From positions 332,053 to 396,052 of the forward strand of contig JAHHGV010000001.1 of the NCBI GenBank assembly GCA_019359695.1: 64,000 bases of DNA. Reading direction: 5' to 3'. Numbering within the stretch: the first letter of the stretch is position 1; every line of letters starts with the position of its first letter. The stretch comes from Brasilonema angustatum HA4187-MV1 (GTDB taxonomy: Bacteria; Cyanobacteriota; Cyanobacteriia; Cyanobacteriales; Nostocaceae). The position numbers were made by a program, and so were the translations under genes. The notes beneath the pieces were generated by a model, which saw nothing but the letters and a program-made list of their open reading frames with translations, did no database searches and was not told the origin of the DNA. Below, piece by piece: positions 1 to 8,696 of this stretch.

Positions 1-107
1 GCGCAGCGTGTCCCCTTGGGACTCAGCGGAATGAAGCAATCGCAACATCCCTACTTTGTGATTGCTTCGCTCCACTATGTTGTGTATGCCCTCCGGGCAC
101 GCTGCGC
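1..107. repeat. Intergenic palindromic repeat
   Basis: The first 10 bases (GCGCAGCGTG) are matched by an inverted copy at 98-107, and a GCCC/GGGC hairpin lies just inside. This is the style of short GC-rich palindrome scattered through filamentous cyanobacterial genomes. It lies downstream of the minus-strand gene that ends at 151. Confidence 0.5.
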
Positions 108-150
108 TAACGCAATGGCAAATTATGTTTTTACACATTTGAAATGCTCC

Positions 151-1092
151 TTATGGTGCTGTCAAGGGAGAAGGGATATTCTCTGAGGAAGGAGGATTAG
201 TTTCTGTAGGAGAAGGATTAGTTTCTGAAGCAGGAGGATTACTTTCTGAACCAAGATTAGTTTGTAAAGGAAGAGGGTTACCGCTTTTTCTAAACAAATC
301 TGTTTGAGAAGTGACTCGTAAAAGTCGTGCGACTTCTGCCGATGTACCGACTCTTCTGGCACGATTCGCCTCATTCATTTGCTGGGAGATATCTGCTAAA
401 TTCAAGTTGGAATATTGTATGTCATTACGCAGTTGGATTGTATTTCCTAGGGTTTCACCCATCATCTTGGATTGATCTGCTTGAAGCCTGAAATTTTGAT
501 ATAACACGCTTAATAAACTTTTAGTTACCACACAGGTGGGATCCTGCCCCATCGTCGTTATCCCGGCATTACTATTAGTGGACATGCAGCTTTCTCGTTG
601 TGCACTATTGTTTTCCATATCAGCTTTTCGAGTTAATTCATTGACTTTTTTAACAGCGTTCTCAGTATCCTGTAGCTTACCTTTTAACCGAGTTTGTCCA
701 TCTCTCCCGAAAACACCTTCAACTGCACCACGGGTAATATATCGATTAATTTCACCACTCACCTCTTTACCATATACTGCTGGATTATTCTCAAACTTAT
801 CCGAAACAGAGTACTGAGTAATCTGGTCGCGAGTATACTGACTAGCATAATTAGGATTAGGAAGATTGAGATCACCTGATGAACTTGTGATTGCTGATTG
901 TGTCTGAAGTTCTACAGGGTTTAAAGTCTCTGAAATATTGTTTGTAATATAATTTGTAAAATCAGTTGTGTACAATTGAAAATCAGTCCAAACGGTTCCC
1001 AATTCTGCTATGGCTGGTAAGGTTCCTAAAAATGCCACGGCAAAAAAAGAAGTCATGATGATTTGAGGTTTGGCAATTTTTTTGAGCATCAT
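151..1092 (-). CDS. Exported TrbJ/VirB5-like protein of a type IV secretion-type module
   Basis: This 313-residue protein starts with a signal peptide: a Lys-rich n-region, then a hydrophobic stretch ending near Ala-Ile-Ala at residue 29. The middle (about 120-250) is predicted to be helical and polar. The last 40 residues are a low-complexity Pro/Ser/Thr/Asn tail built on a SETNPSP-like repeat. I assign it to the VirB5/TrbJ type mainly because it follows a VirB4 ATPase on the same strand and has the shape of a periplasmic helical pilus-tip protein. Sequence similarity to a named family is weak by eye. A 400-bp gap full of repeats separates it from the ATPase gene, so it may have its own promoter. 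Exported protein: fairly sure. T4SS role: inference. Confidence 0.55.
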   Translation of the reverse strand: MMLKKIAKPQIIMTSFFAVAFLGTLPAIAELGTVWTDFQLYTTDFTNYITNNISETLNPVELQTQSAITSSSGDLNLPNPNYASQYTRDQITQYSVSDKFENNPAVYGKEVSGEINRYITRGAVEGVFGRDGQTRLKGKLQDTENAVKKVNELTRKADMENNSAQRESCMSTNSNAGITTMGQDPTCVVTKSLLSVLYQNFRLQADQSKMMGETLGNTIQLRNDIQYSNLNLADISQQMNEANRARRVGTSAEVARLLRVTSQTDLFRKSGNPLPLQTNLGSESNPPASETNPSPTETNPPSSENIPSPLTAP

Positions 1093-1236
1093 ATTAGCTT
1101 CGGTTTAATGACTTGCTATTCTCTTGGTGGATGTTTGAGAAGTATTTTTCTGTCATTATGAGTGGAGGTAAGCGGAAGGCATTGGTGTTGATTTAACGTT
1201 GAATTTTTTATCCTGCGTTGGTTTTACCCCTCCCCA

Positions 1237-1330
1237 CTCGCTTCGCTCAAATTCAAAATTATCAATTCAAAATTCAAAATGAAGAATTCTTTTTTTTGAA
1301 CTTTGAATTTTGAACTTTGAATTAAGCGCA
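1237..1330. repeat. AT-rich inverted repeat (AATTCAAA family)
   Basis: Several AATTCAAAATT units on one side face TTTGAATTTTGAAC units on the other, forming an AT-rich imperfect palindrome. It lies in the 1093-1489 gap between two minus-strand genes. No coding potential seen. Confidence 0.5.
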
Positions 1331-1397
1331 GGGGAGGGGAGGTTTTACCTCACGCCGTAAATCTGTTTCCCCAACCCACGCCACTTGCGTGACTGTC

Positions 1398-1488
1398 GGG
1401 AGATCCCCCCAACCCCCCTTAAAAAGGGGGGCTATTTTACCTATTTACCCCATTTTTAAGGGGGTCGCCGCAGGCGGGGGGATCTCCC
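1398..1488. repeat. MITE-like palindromic repeat with GGGAGATCCCCCC ends
   Basis: Perfect 13-bp terminal inverted repeats lie at 1398-1410 and 1476-1488, with an internal CCCCCC-TTAAAAA-GGGGGG hairpin. The element ends two bases before the stop codon of the VirB4 gene, so it could also act as its transcription terminator. Half of the same element recurs at 37030-37061. Confidence 0.7.
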
Positions 1489-1489
1489 T

Positions 1490-4237
1490 TTAATAACCAC
1501 GAATTGACCCGATCAATTGACGCGCAAAATGAGAAACCGCCTCAAATTTATCTCCATATCGTTGCATTGCTTGATTACGTGCAGCTTGTTCATCAGGATT
1601 ATTCGCCACGACAGCTAACTGTTCGTAGCCTGGGTAATAACGACAGTAAGTATAAACGCCATTATCATCAAGCAGCCATTGACTATAAATATCTTCTTTA
1701 CGAGGGAAAAAACCTTCTGACGCATTGCGAGCAATAATTTCGCGAGGATATTTTAAGATATCTACGAAACTATCAACAGCAACGGGTTGAATCCGACCAA
1801 TTAATCTTGTTGATAGGTTTTGCAGAATCTTAGAAGAAGCTTTAGATTTGGCGATTGTATCAGGATCTTGTCCTGATAAAATAACTCTTACCCCGGCTTT
1901 TGCTCCGTTCGCGCAAAGTCTACCTACCAAATCAGAAATTTGGTCGAATTCAAACAGAATTGGTGCTTCATCAATAAAGAATATCGAGGCGGGACTACTC
2001 AAAGCACGTCGCAGTGCTGCAGAATAAGCACTTAAGGATAGCAATGCAGCATCTTCGTTATCTGATAAGTTTCTCAATGCAAAAACTAACAATTGAGCAT
2101 CAGTTGGAAAACTCGAAGGTGCAGAAACAGCTTGTCCGACTCGACTTTCCACCCAGAAGCGCAAACGGAGATTGATAACTTCGAGTGCATCATCAATTCT
2201 GCCACCTATAGTATTCAGGTTAAGATGATCGCGCGAACAAAAGATGATGAAATCTCTTAAAGTCGGAGTTTTTTGCCAAGCTTCAGTCCCAAATCCTTCT
2301 AATATCGCTGCATGATAGCGCTTTTGAATCCCCTCGTCGGCGAAGAAGGTATTTAAGGCTAAATTCAGAAGCGATCGCACTGTTTGCGCCAGCAGTTGAT
2401 TACCAGTGGATGAACCCAGTACCATTGTCATCAACGCCGACTCAAGAAAAGCGGCGTAGTCTTGAAAGCGTTCTCGCTGTTCTTCTTCATTCAAGAACCG
2501 CAAGTCTGGCTGTTCAAACAAATTATTGGATTGTTTGGAAATATCAAAATAAGCTCCTTTCTCTCCAACAAATTCTGTATAGTCGGTAAAGGTAGACGTA
2601 CCATCTGGTTTCGGAAAGTCCAAGGCTACGACAGGCATATTATGTGCCAAAGCCTGGGTTAAAATTCCTGACACCAATACCGATTTACCCGCGCGAGTTG
2701 TGGCAAATAACGCTAAATTTTTGTGCTGGTTAAATAAATCTAAATGAAGTGGTGTTCCTCCTTCATCTGCAATTAATTCAAAGCCTTTGCGATCGCCCGC
2801 CCTCGTTGTTACCAAAGGTATCAATCCCCACACTTCATTTGTGAGATACAATTGACGACGGTTGAAGGGTTTTGCTAACAGTATGTCCCAAACAATTGGC
2901 AGTGTCTGCAACCAAATTCTCCAAGCATATTCAGTTTCTCGAATAACTTGTGCCGGACGTTGAAAACAGTTTTCTATATACCTGCACGCCTCATCCAATT
3001 TCTCTCGGCTTTGGCGATGAACAAGAATAGCAATTCCTGTATAAATTGGCAACGCACCTTCATAAATTTGTTCTTGCGCCGCCACAGATTTTCTCAATTT
3101 TAATTGTGCGCCGACATCAATCGTATTACCTTTTTCTTGTGCAACTTTTGACGTTACATTCGATTGTTTCAGCACCCGTTGTAATGTCGTTTTGACTATC
3201 GCTGGATTCGCCGCCGTTAACTCACAAAAAATCTCCGTATCTACAATCGCATCCCTAGCAACCAGTTCCCATAAATAACGCAGTTGAGATGCTTTACTTT
3301 GCCATCCTCCCGGTTTTTCCAGAAACGTCATCACGCCAACATAGCGATTTTTAATATTCACCCATTCACGGTCAGCAACAGGTACATCTGACTCCATCAA
3401 TAAAGTGGTGCTATGGATATTTTCTAATAGTAATTTGCTGCTAGATAAATCCGAATAAATTTCTTCATGAAGTCCCTTTTCATTTAAAACTAATAATTGG
3501 GGAATATCTATCGGTTCAGTACTATTAAATCGTCGCCAAGCTTCCTGCCATAAGTCAATTGCCGTCAACGCTTTAATATCCAAACCCCATTTGTTAGATA
3601 AAATCTGTTCCCAACGCCGAAATCCTTCAGTATAAGCATTAGAAATCAAAGTTTCTAATCGTTGGTTTTCTCTTTCTGCTGCTTCACCTTTAAATGATGA
3701 CCACCAAGACTCAGCCCTTGCCAAAAACTTCTCAATCCAATCATCAGCAGCAGAAGCATCTGGTTCTACAGTATATGTTACATACACTCGCAGAAATTTT
3801 GGTTTTCGGATACCAGCGCGAGTCAGTTGTTGTGTTCTGGCTCTTTCAGAGGTCAGCAAGTACTGTATACTAGGCGATTGGGTTTTCTGTACAAGAGATG
3901 CGAGTTCTTGTTGGCGTTTTGTATCTGTAGAAAAAGACCCCAAATGAAAAGTCACTCTTTCTTCTGGTGGAAGGTCTTTTAAACCAGCTTCTATATTGTT
4001 ACAAATTGTATCTATTTGCTCTGTTCTTAAAGTGGTATGAATGCCTCTGCATTCAAATCCAAAAACAAAGCAAAATCTATCTCTTTGGCTACCTTTGGTT
4101 AAAATGTAAGCACCAACATCTCTGCCATCAACTGCAATACGCAGCATGGTGGCAAGATTTAAAGCATCTTCAAAAGGTGTTAGTCTATTTTCTTGACCTG
4201 CGATCCCTACGCTTTGTTTTCCTATTTTTTCTTTCAT
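1490..4237 (-). CDS. VirB4/TraC-type conjugation ATPase
   Basis: This 915-residue cytoplasmic AAA+ ATPase is of the type that powers type IV secretion and conjugation machines. The Walker A loop is ATTRAGKSVLVSG near residues 512-524. A Walker B segment (IFFIDEAPILFEF) lies near 755-768, followed by an SGQDP sensor-like segment typical of VirB4/TraG ATPases. The first 450 residues form the variable membrane-associating half. The start overlaps the upstream small membrane gene by 53 bases, and no clear Shine-Dalgarno precedes it, so the ATG at residue 31 (4147) is a possible alternative. It is part of a minus-strand run with two small membrane proteins upstream and an exported protein downstream. 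The ATPase class is secure; the transported substrate is unknown. Confidence 0.82.
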   Translation of the reverse strand: MKEKIGKQSVGIAGQENRLTPFEDALNLATMLRIAVDGRDVGAYILTKGSQRDRFCFVFGFECRGIHTTLRTEQIDTICNNIEAGLKDLPPEERVTFHLGSFSTDTKRQQELASLVQKTQSPSIQYLLTSERARTQQLTRAGIRKPKFLRVYVTYTVEPDASAADDWIEKFLARAESWWSSFKGEAAERENQRLETLISNAYTEGFRRWEQILSNKWGLDIKALTAIDLWQEAWRRFNSTEPIDIPQLLVLNEKGLHEEIYSDLSSSKLLLENIHSTTLLMESDVPVADREWVNIKNRYVGVMTFLEKPGGWQSKASQLRYLWELVARDAIVDTEIFCELTAANPAIVKTTLQRVLKQSNVTSKVAQEKGNTIDVGAQLKLRKSVAAQEQIYEGALPIYTGIAILVHRQSREKLDEACRYIENCFQRPAQVIRETEYAWRIWLQTLPIVWDILLAKPFNRRQLYLTNEVWGLIPLVTTRAGDRKGFELIADEGGTPLHLDLFNQHKNLALFATTRAGKSVLVSGILTQALAHNMPVVALDFPKPDGTSTFTDYTEFVGEKGAYFDISKQSNNLFEQPDLRFLNEEEQRERFQDYAAFLESALMTMVLGSSTGNQLLAQTVRSLLNLALNTFFADEGIQKRYHAAILEGFGTEAWQKTPTLRDFIIFCSRDHLNLNTIGGRIDDALEVINLRLRFWVESRVGQAVSAPSSFPTDAQLLVFALRNLSDNEDAALLSLSAYSAALRRALSSPASIFFIDEAPILFEFDQISDLVGRLCANGAKAGVRVILSGQDPDTIAKSKASSKILQNLSTRLIGRIQPVAVDSFVDILKYPREIIARNASEGFFPRKEDIYSQWLLDDNGVYTYCRYYPGYEQLAVVANNPDEQAARNQAMQRYGDKFEAVSHFARQLIGSIRGY

Positions 4238-4562
4238 AATGGAATTCTAGAAAACTTTTATAACGAGCAGTACCTCTTGTCCAGGTCGGAACACCGATAA
4301 ATTTGCTCAAAAATCGCCAACTTCTACCACCTGTTAGTATCCACCAAGTTGCTATTCCCCACCCTGCAATTAAAACTGTCCACAACCATTTTTGCCATTC
4401 ATCAGAGAAGACACCTCCAAAGATGCCATTCACAATCATGTAGGAAACTAGAGCTATAATCGTCCAAGGAAAAATTTGGTCAGCAGGAATTGGTCCTAAG
4501 GAAGGTTGGGTTCCTAAAATTTGGTTGACAGGTCGAAATTCTCTATCTCGCTCATCAGTCAT
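4185..4562 (-). CDS. Small two-TM protein in VirB3-like position
   Basis: A 125-residue protein with a polar N-terminus, two hydrophobic helices (about residues 30-52 and 59-77) and a very basic tail rich in Lys and Arg. VirB3 and its relatives are small two-helix inner-membrane proteins encoded directly upstream of virB4, and this gene matches in size, topology and position. It overlaps the ATPase gene by 53 bases, which suggests translational coupling. The VirB3 assignment rests on context and topology, not on recognised sequence motifs. Confidence 0.6.
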   Translation of the reverse strand: MTDERDREFRPVNQILGTQPSLGPIPADQIFPWTIIALVSYMIVNGIFGGVFSDEWQKWLWTVLIAGWGIATWWILTGGRSWRFLSKFIGVPTWTRGTARYKSFLEFHYERKNRKTKRRDRRSRK

Positions 4563-4580
4563 AACAAATTCCTGACTTAA

Positions 4581-5141
4581 TCATTGACTACCAACGATAA
4601 AGCTGGTCAACACATCAGCAACAGTCACAGCAATCACTACCAACAACGGTGTTCTGGCGACGACTTGCCAATCTTCATCTTTGCGAACGGCGTTAATCAC
4701 ACCAATCAGAGCAACAGCAATGTAGAGTAAGTAAAGTGCTCTTAAAACATTAAACACCAAACTCACTGCGGCAGCTGCACCGGTTTGTTGGGAACCTTGG
4801 GTTAAATTGTTTTTGAAAAATGTTTCTGCTTTTCCGAAAAATTGAGCTGCTGCTGGATCACTAAAGTAGTCTATCCAAAAGAAACTGAGTATTGCTGAAA
4901 ATACGAGAGTTTGAAGTAATATGAGCCAAGGTTTCGGTAGAGCGATCGCTTGTCCTATTTGCTGAATAACTGCTATTGCGATCGTGCCCACGAGCAAGCA
5001 AAGTAGCAGAGTCGGGCTTTGAGAGCAAATCACACTTAAAAAGACAGCAAAAGCAAGCAACAAGGGCACAGATGCCAACACATGAGTGAATCGGTGTTTG
5101 AGTTGATACGGTACTTTTAGCTGAGTAGATCTTAGAGGCAT
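4581..5141 (-). CDS. Multi-TM protein at head of T4SS-like operon
   Basis: A 186-residue protein with four or five hydrophobic segments (near 25-40, 44-62, 70-92, 125-147 and 160-180). The gene is 18 bases upstream of the two-TM gene and is the first in the minus-strand run, so it probably shares a promoter with the VirB4-type ATPase. Its place would suit a VirB2-like pilin or a membrane-channel component. It is longer than a typical processed pilin, and no family motif was recognised. Membrane protein: secure. Specific role: not known. Confidence 0.55.
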   Translation of the reverse strand: MPLRSTQLKVPYQLKHRFTHVLASVPLLLAFAVFLSVICSQSPTLLLCLLVGTIAIAVIQQIGQAIALPKPWLILLQTLVFSAILSFFWIDYFSDPAAAQFFGKAETFFKNNLTQGSQQTGAAAAVSLVFNVLRALYLLYIAVALIGVINAVRKDEDWQVVARTPLLVVIAVTVADVLTSFIVGSQ

Positions 5142-5788
5142 GGACTAACTTTCCTAACTTCTTTAACACAAACCACTTGTAGATAGTAGTTCATCTATAA
5201 CTCTTTGTTGATAATGTATCATTACAATTTCAGAAAAGCTTGGTTTCGCCATTATTCATTGGATACCTCTCAACTTGAAGTGCTGTATTATACACTATAC
5301 ATAAGCCAATGATCAATGCCTAATATAACACACTTAAGAAGAATCTTGTGTTGATGGATACGAATTCGACTTTTCAAGCTAATATCAAAGTCACAAATAG
5401 AGTTTCAATACATAATAAAAAACTACCAAAAACTTTTATCAATTCACAAGTTAATTCATCAAATAATATTTTTTCTAATTCCCAATAATTCAAACCACTG
5501 TTATTAACTTTATGAGAATCAATCAGTAAATAAACTATTATTAACTAAGACATTACCTGGTCTTAACTTAGAAATTATACATTCTCGTATATGCTCATGT
5601 TGTGTGGATTTCGTTCTAAGCTTTTTTCAAGCAAATTTCGTATCCACTGGTATTTGTTTTTTTCTCTAGGTGAGACAAATGAAATTTCGCCTAGAGTTTT
5701 GCTGGCAATGATTAGGCTTTTTTGTCATCCATTTGTCTTATAAGACAACTTATATAACAGCAGAGATAGAGCGCAAAAGGGAAATTGT
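5142..5788. other. AT-rich divergent intergenic region
   Basis: This 647-bp region separates the T4SS-like operon (minus) from the PhoX-like gene (plus). Apart from the Pho-box-like direct repeats annotated separately, it is plain AT-rich DNA with no open frame of note. GAGATAGAGCGCAAAAGGG just before 5789 holds the ribosome binding site of the PhoX gene. Confidence 0.6.
5540..5580 (+). promoter_or_regulatory. Candidate Pho box (PhoB/SphR operator)
   Basis: Four 8-base units spaced exactly three bases apart (11-bp period) lie at 5540-5547 (ATTAACTA), 5551-5558 (CATTACCT), 5562-5569 (CTTAACTT) and 5573-5580 (AATTATAC). The first three resemble the cyanobacterial Pho-box unit CTTAACCT; the fourth is weak. 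The site is 209 bp upstream of a PhoX-family gene, a class often induced by phosphate starvation. The spacing is seen directly; regulation is inferred. Confidence 0.5.
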
Positions 5789-8149
5789 ATGTCTAAGTTG
5801 AGTCGCCGACAAGTACTTCTATTCTTTGCTGGTGCTGCTGGTGCTGTACTGGCAGATCAAGTTTTAGGTGGTACTGTCGATGCAAGACAAGTAAAATTCG
5901 CACCTCTAGGTTTTACACCTGTACGCTTACCACATCCTCTGCCAATTTACAAGCAACAGAAGAACTACTTACCCACAGAAATCGGACAGGGAAAAACTCT
6001 TGATGCTTCACCTGATGTGAAGTTAGCTAGCTACAACGTCGTTGATGACGTTGTGGTAGCTCCAGAGTATGAGCGGTACGTTATTGTTAGTTGGGGCGAT
6101 CGCGTTTTTCCAAACCCCGAAGAGTATTTCGGCTACAACAACGACTACACCGCCTTCATACCTATTGGCAAAGGCAAAGCAGCCGATGGTTATTTGTGGG
6201 TGAATCATGAATATGTCAGCTACCCAATTTCTGGTTTAGCACCGGGGATACCTACAAATCTCAAAGAAACTCCTGGTGTCTTTGCTCAAGTGATTGGGCG
6301 GGCTTTACCTACCACCAGAAATATTGAAGTTGATGGAGAATTTTTATACAACGTTGGTGGCTCGATTGTCCGCATTTCTCGACGCGGTAACGCTGATGGG
6401 CGTTACCGCGTCGTTAAAGACTCCAAGAACCGTCGTGTTCACGGTCTTTCTGGCTTAGGAATCAACAAAGAACGTAAAGATGGCTATGAGAAAGTCACCT
6501 CTTGGGGAGGTTTGAGTTACCAACAAGGTGATGACAAGTATCTCATTGGAACTGGACCTGCTGCAAAGGAAGTTTTTCCTCTCAGTTCCGATGGACTGGG
6601 TGAGAAAATCATTGGTACAGGGTATAACTGTTCTGGTGGTACAACTCCTTGGGGTACAATCCTCTCTGGAGAAGAAAACTTCCAAGGAAGTGAGGAATCT
6701 TTCGTTGGTGTCACAGAGTTTGTCAAACCTGATGGCACACAAACAGCCTACACCAAAGGAACTACTGGTGAAACCTTTGGTCTAGTTGGAGAAAAATACG
6801 GATGGATTGTAGAAGTTGCTCCTGAAGACCCCAATTTCCGTCCACGTAAGCATACATCCTTAGGTCGCTTCCGCCACGAAAACGTTGGTGTCCGTGCTGA
6901 AGCGGGAAACAAGTTAGTCGCCTACATGGGAGATGACAGACGCGGCGGACACACCTGGAAATTTGTCAGCAATGGTACAATCTCCTCACTCGAAGATAGA
7001 AGCAATAGCCAGTTGTGGGAAAGTGGTACTCTCTACGTTGCTCGTTTCAATCCAGATGGTACTGGCGAGTGGATCGCTTTAAACCTACAGACTCCTACCA
7101 ATCCGATTGCCCCATCAGTGATATCTTCTGTAGAATACGACGCTTTAGGCTCAGCACAAAGAGATGGTCTATTGAAACTGCCTAGACGTAAAGGCATTGC
7201 TGAACAAACAACTGATGGTGGTGCTTTCAACTGCGATCGCAAAAACGAAGCAACTGCCCTCAGCGATTATCAAAACAAAAAGCTTTCCGACTTCTACCCC
7301 ACTCAAGGTGCTGTTCTTGCTGACGCCTTCTTAGCTGCTAACTTAGCTGGAGGAACCCCCACAGCACGTCCCGAAGATCTAGAAGTACATCCACGCACCA
7401 AAGAAGTGTTTATTGCTTACACCGACGGCGCACCTGGAAGCGATGGCTACCCTGATTCGCGCATCTTCCAAGTTGCTAAGTTAAGTGCTGACAATAATGC
7501 GACTCAACAATCTGGGGGACTTTACAAGATTATTGACGATAGTCAAGACGGTACAGGTACGACTTTCCGCTGGGAGAGATTCGCCCAGGGCGGGGAAGCT
7601 GGTTCTGAGTACGGCGCTGGTTTTGCCAATGTGGATAACCTCGTAATTGACGATCAAGGAAACGTCTGGGGTTGTATTGATATGTCCACCGATACCCACA
7701 ACGGTTTTACTGTCGGTGCAATTCCAACTGAAAATAAAATTGACCACTCCGCTACAGGTAACGTTTCCACTTTTACCGGCGTCTTCGGTAATAACTGGTT
7801 TTTCTGCATTCCCACCAGTGGTCCCAATGCAGGAGTTGTGATACCCTTCGCTCAAGGTCCAGTTCGTTGTGAGATGACCGGACCAACTTTAGTCGGTGAT
7901 ACACTGTTTCTTTCCGTACAGCATCCCGGCGAAGACTCTCCAGTGAACGATGGTACACAACTGAGTCGCAGTCTCCAGCTATTGGATTTGAGCGGTACTA
8001 CCTTCGACCAGACACGCACGGTACCCCGTGGTAGTAGCTGGCCAAGCAATATTCCTGCTAGTGATGGTGGTAGCAATCAAGCAACAGGTATACCGCGTCC
8101 AGCAGTCATTGGCATTCACCGTAAAAATTCTAAGGGTAGATTTTTCTAG
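5789..8149 (+). CDS. PhoX-family (DUF839) Tat-exported protein
   Basis: A 786-residue protein with a Tat-type leader: SRRQVLLFF at residues 5-13, then an Ala-rich hydrophobic stretch. PhoX-family blocks appear in order: WVNHEY near 138, TPWGT...SGEENF near 287-298, GRFRHENVGV near 362, GDDRRGGHTWKFVS near 378-391, and RPEDLEVHP...YTDG near 540-560. PhoX enzymes are calcium/iron alkaline phosphatases, folded in the cytoplasm, exported by Tat and active on phosphate monoesters; many cyanobacterial members are annotated only as DUF839. A Pho-box-like repeat upstream and a strong terminator downstream suggest a single-gene, phosphate-regulated unit. Family membership is secure; phosphatase activity is probable but not shown by the sequence alone. 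Confidence 0.82.
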   Translation: MSKLSRRQVLLFFAGAAGAVLADQVLGGTVDARQVKFAPLGFTPVRLPHPLPIYKQQKNYLPTEIGQGKTLDASPDVKLASYNVVDDVVVAPEYERYVIVSWGDRVFPNPEEYFGYNNDYTAFIPIGKGKAADGYLWVNHEYVSYPISGLAPGIPTNLKETPGVFAQVIGRALPTTRNIEVDGEFLYNVGGSIVRISRRGNADGRYRVVKDSKNRRVHGLSGLGINKERKDGYEKVTSWGGLSYQQGDDKYLIGTGPAAKEVFPLSSDGLGEKIIGTGYNCSGGTTPWGTILSGEENFQGSEESFVGVTEFVKPDGTQTAYTKGTTGETFGLVGEKYGWIVEVAPEDPNFRPRKHTSLGRFRHENVGVRAEAGNKLVAYMGDDRRGGHTWKFVSNGTISSLEDRSNSQLWESGTLYVARFNPDGTGEWIALNLQTPTNPIAPSVISSVEYDALGSAQRDGLLKLPRRKGIAEQTTDGGAFNCDRKNEATALSDYQNKKLSDFYPTQGAVLADAFLAANLAGGTPTARPEDLEVHPRTKEVFIAYTDGAPGSDGYPDSRIFQVAKLSADNNATQQSGGLYKIIDDSQDGTGTTFRWERFAQGGEAGSEYGAGFANVDNLVIDDQGNVWGCIDMSTDTHNGFTVGAIPTENKIDHSATGNVSTFTGVFGNNWFFCIPTSGPNAGVVIPFAQGPVRCEMTGPTLVGDTLFLSVQHPGEDSPVNDGTQLSRSLQLLDLSGTTFDQTRTVPRGSSWPSNIPASDGGSNQATGIPRPAVIGIHRKNSKGRFF

Positions 8150-8224
8150 CCTGTATAACTTTAGTTAACCGTTCGCATAAGCATGGAAGATGACTTCCAT
8201 GTTTTTAAGGAAAATCCAAAAAAT

Positions 8225-8258
8225 AAAAATCCAGCCGTATCCTACAGCTGGATTTTTT
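8225..8258 (+). terminator. Rho-independent terminator of PhoX-like gene
   Basis: An 11-bp stem (AAAAATCCAGC / GCTGGATTTTT) with an 11-base loop, followed by a T-run, lies 75 bases after the stop codon. Confidence 0.85.
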
Positions 8259-8696
8259 GTTACTTGTAACCCACATTCCGCACCCTAAAGTCGAGCACTA
8301 GGAATTTTGAACCTTTGAAGATTTGGAAATTGGCGATAGGTATCCCAAATAACTCCACTTTCGTATAAAATACATCCATAATTATAAATATAAATACGAT
8401 CAAACAGATTATGACAGTGGGGAGTGGGGAATGTCGGATGTAAGCTTGGTTTGTCGGATGCTCCCCATCAACTCAGTATTAAGAATAAGGATCATCGCAG
8501 TGTTCAGAACAAAGTGCTGTGTATAAACAATTTCAAGTTTTCTGTTCAGCCTCAAACTGGATGAGAAACAGATGAACTTTCATCTGTACCTAGAAATCCA
8601 GTCTTTGAGGACTTTGTTGGAAACTGGTGAAATGGAAACTTCGGAACTTTGTCTTATGTCTGTATGGTCAATGAAAAAGGTCATTATTGCTAAATT
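8259..8696. other. Intergenic region, no gene seen
   Basis: About 440 bp between the PhoX terminator and the sensor-kinase start. I found no open frame or strong palindrome. The region upstream of 8697 presumably holds that gene's promoter. Confidence 0.5.
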
